Assembly: GCA_016713825.1 (NCBI GenBank)
Contig: JADJOJ010000010.1
Location: 372,001-436,000, forward strand
Source of the DNA: Candidatus Leptofilum gracile
GTDB lineage: Bacteria > Chloroflexota > Anaerolineae > Promineifilales > Promineifilaceae
Direction of reading: 5' to 3'
DNA: 64,000 nt
Of this stretch, positions 63,471-64,000 are shown piece after piece; the first letter of the stretch is position 1, and every line of letters begins with the position of its first letter. Position numbers and translations under genes: made by a program. Below the pieces are notes generated by a model. That model saw only the letters and a program-made list of their open reading frames with translations, made no database searches and had not been told where the DNA came from.

Positions 63471-63491
63471 CAAAGTTGGAGAGCAAAAAAC

Positions 63492-64000
63492 ATGATTATC
63501 ATTCAAACCCCATTGCGCGTTAGCCTGTTTGGCGGTGGTACCGATTTTCCCACTTACTTTTTAGAACACGGTGGCTGTGTTCTCTCTTCAGCCATCGACA
63601 AATACATTTTTGTAACCATTAAAAAACGGTTCGACGACAAGCTGCGCATTGGCTACACCCGCACAGAAATGATCGACAATGTGGCTGAAATTAAGCATGA
63701 ATTGATTCGCGAAGCATTACGACTGACGGGCATCGAGAAGGCCGTAGAAATTACCACCATGGGCGATATTCCAGACCAGGGCTCTGGTTTGGGCTCCTCT
63801 AGCACCGTTACCGTGGGCGCGCTGCACGCCATGTATGCCTACAAAAAAGAGCTGGTGCTCACCGAGCGACTGGCTCAAGAAGCCTGCCATATCGAGCGAG
63901 AAGTGCTGGGCAAACCCATTGGAATTCAAGATCAATACATTGCCGCCTACGGTGGCCTGCGCTTTATAGAGTTTTTTACCAGCGGTGAAGTGCAAACTCG
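63492..64000 (+). CDS. GHMP-family sugar kinase, cut by the window end
   Basis: The visible 169 residues start MIIIQTPLRVSLFGGGTDFPTYF and contain GDIPDQGSGLGSSSTVTVGAL, the GHMP nucleotide-binding loop. EVLGKPIGIQDQYIAAYGGL follows. The FGGGTDFP start and the IGIQDQYIAAYGG stretch match D-glycero-D-manno-heptose-7-phosphate kinase (HddA)-like enzymes. GGAGAG lies 8 bases before the ATG. Substrate assignment is tentative; a heptose or fucose kinase fits the glycan locus. Confidence 0.85.
   Translation, partial: MIIIQTPLRVSLFGGGTDFPTYFLEHGGCVLSSAIDKYIFVTIKKRFDDKLRIGYTRTEMIDNVAEIKHELIREALRLTGIEKAVEITTMGDIPDQGSGLGSSSTVTVGALHAMYAYKKELVLTERLAQEACHIEREVLGKPIGIQDQYIAAYGGLRFIEFFTSGEVQT

Overview
The window is one contiguous stretch of a moderately GC-rich bacterial chromosome. 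Gene content points to the Chloroflexota, probably an Anaerolineae-like lineage. The clues are a SUF cluster with a U-type scaffold, a four-subunit group 3b-type NiFe hydrogenase, Thr/Pro-rich linkers on wall- or membrane-anchored beta-propeller proteins, and many short intergenic hairpin repeats. The taxonomic call is inference from gene content; no rRNA or tRNA gene is visible. The 8-base palindrome ACGGCCGT occurs at least 80 times, inside genes and in all three reading frames, against roughly one copy expected by chance.

Left part (1-16.3 kb). A truncated membrane-anchored protein and a penicillin-acylase-family hydrolase are followed by an iron-sulfur assembly region. A MIP18/SufT-like gene and a SufR-like Fe-S repressor are divergent from sufC-sufB-sufD, then a rhodanese, sufS, sufU and a Rieske ferredoxin. 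The sufR/sufC gap holds a perfect inverted repeat and a strong promoter. gyrA follows behind its own promoter and a terminator-like hairpin in its leader. Then come a cold-shock-domain protein, thiol peroxidase and two unknown small genes.

Middle part (16.4-31.6 kb). A site-2-protease-like M50 protein with a TPR tail is followed by the hydrogenase operon (beta, gamma, delta and alpha subunits, then the maturation protease). Two tandem Rex-like operators (TTGTGAAATATTNCACAA) lie upstream, suggesting NADH/NAD+ control. Next is a 1.3-kb block of G and C homopolymers bracketed by an inverted repeat, which I treat as a likely sequencing or assembly artefact. After it come a hotdog thioesterase, a TVP38 membrane protein paired with a mercuric-reductase-like flavoprotein, an S9 peptidase, and a regulator/nucleotidyltransferase pair.

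Right part (31.6-64 kb, continuing past the window). This is a large exopolysaccharide or cell-surface glycan locus, all on the + strand. It carries GT2, GT4 and GT39 glycosyltransferases, two O-antigen-ligase/polymerase-like proteins, a Wzm/Wzt-type ABC exporter, a hexapeptide acyltransferase, a sugar epimerase, WecB and a sugar kinase. It also has a carbamoyltransferase flanked by two tiny membrane proteins, a B12-binding radical SAM enzyme, a sulfatase-fold protein lacking the formylglycine motif, and two secreted membrane-anchored Asp-box beta-propeller proteins. Together these look able to make, decorate, export and perhaps hold or sense a surface glycan.

Repeats: a small MITE-like element with imperfect terminal inverted repeats near GTAACKATWCAG occurs four times. 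Several other hairpin families sit between genes.
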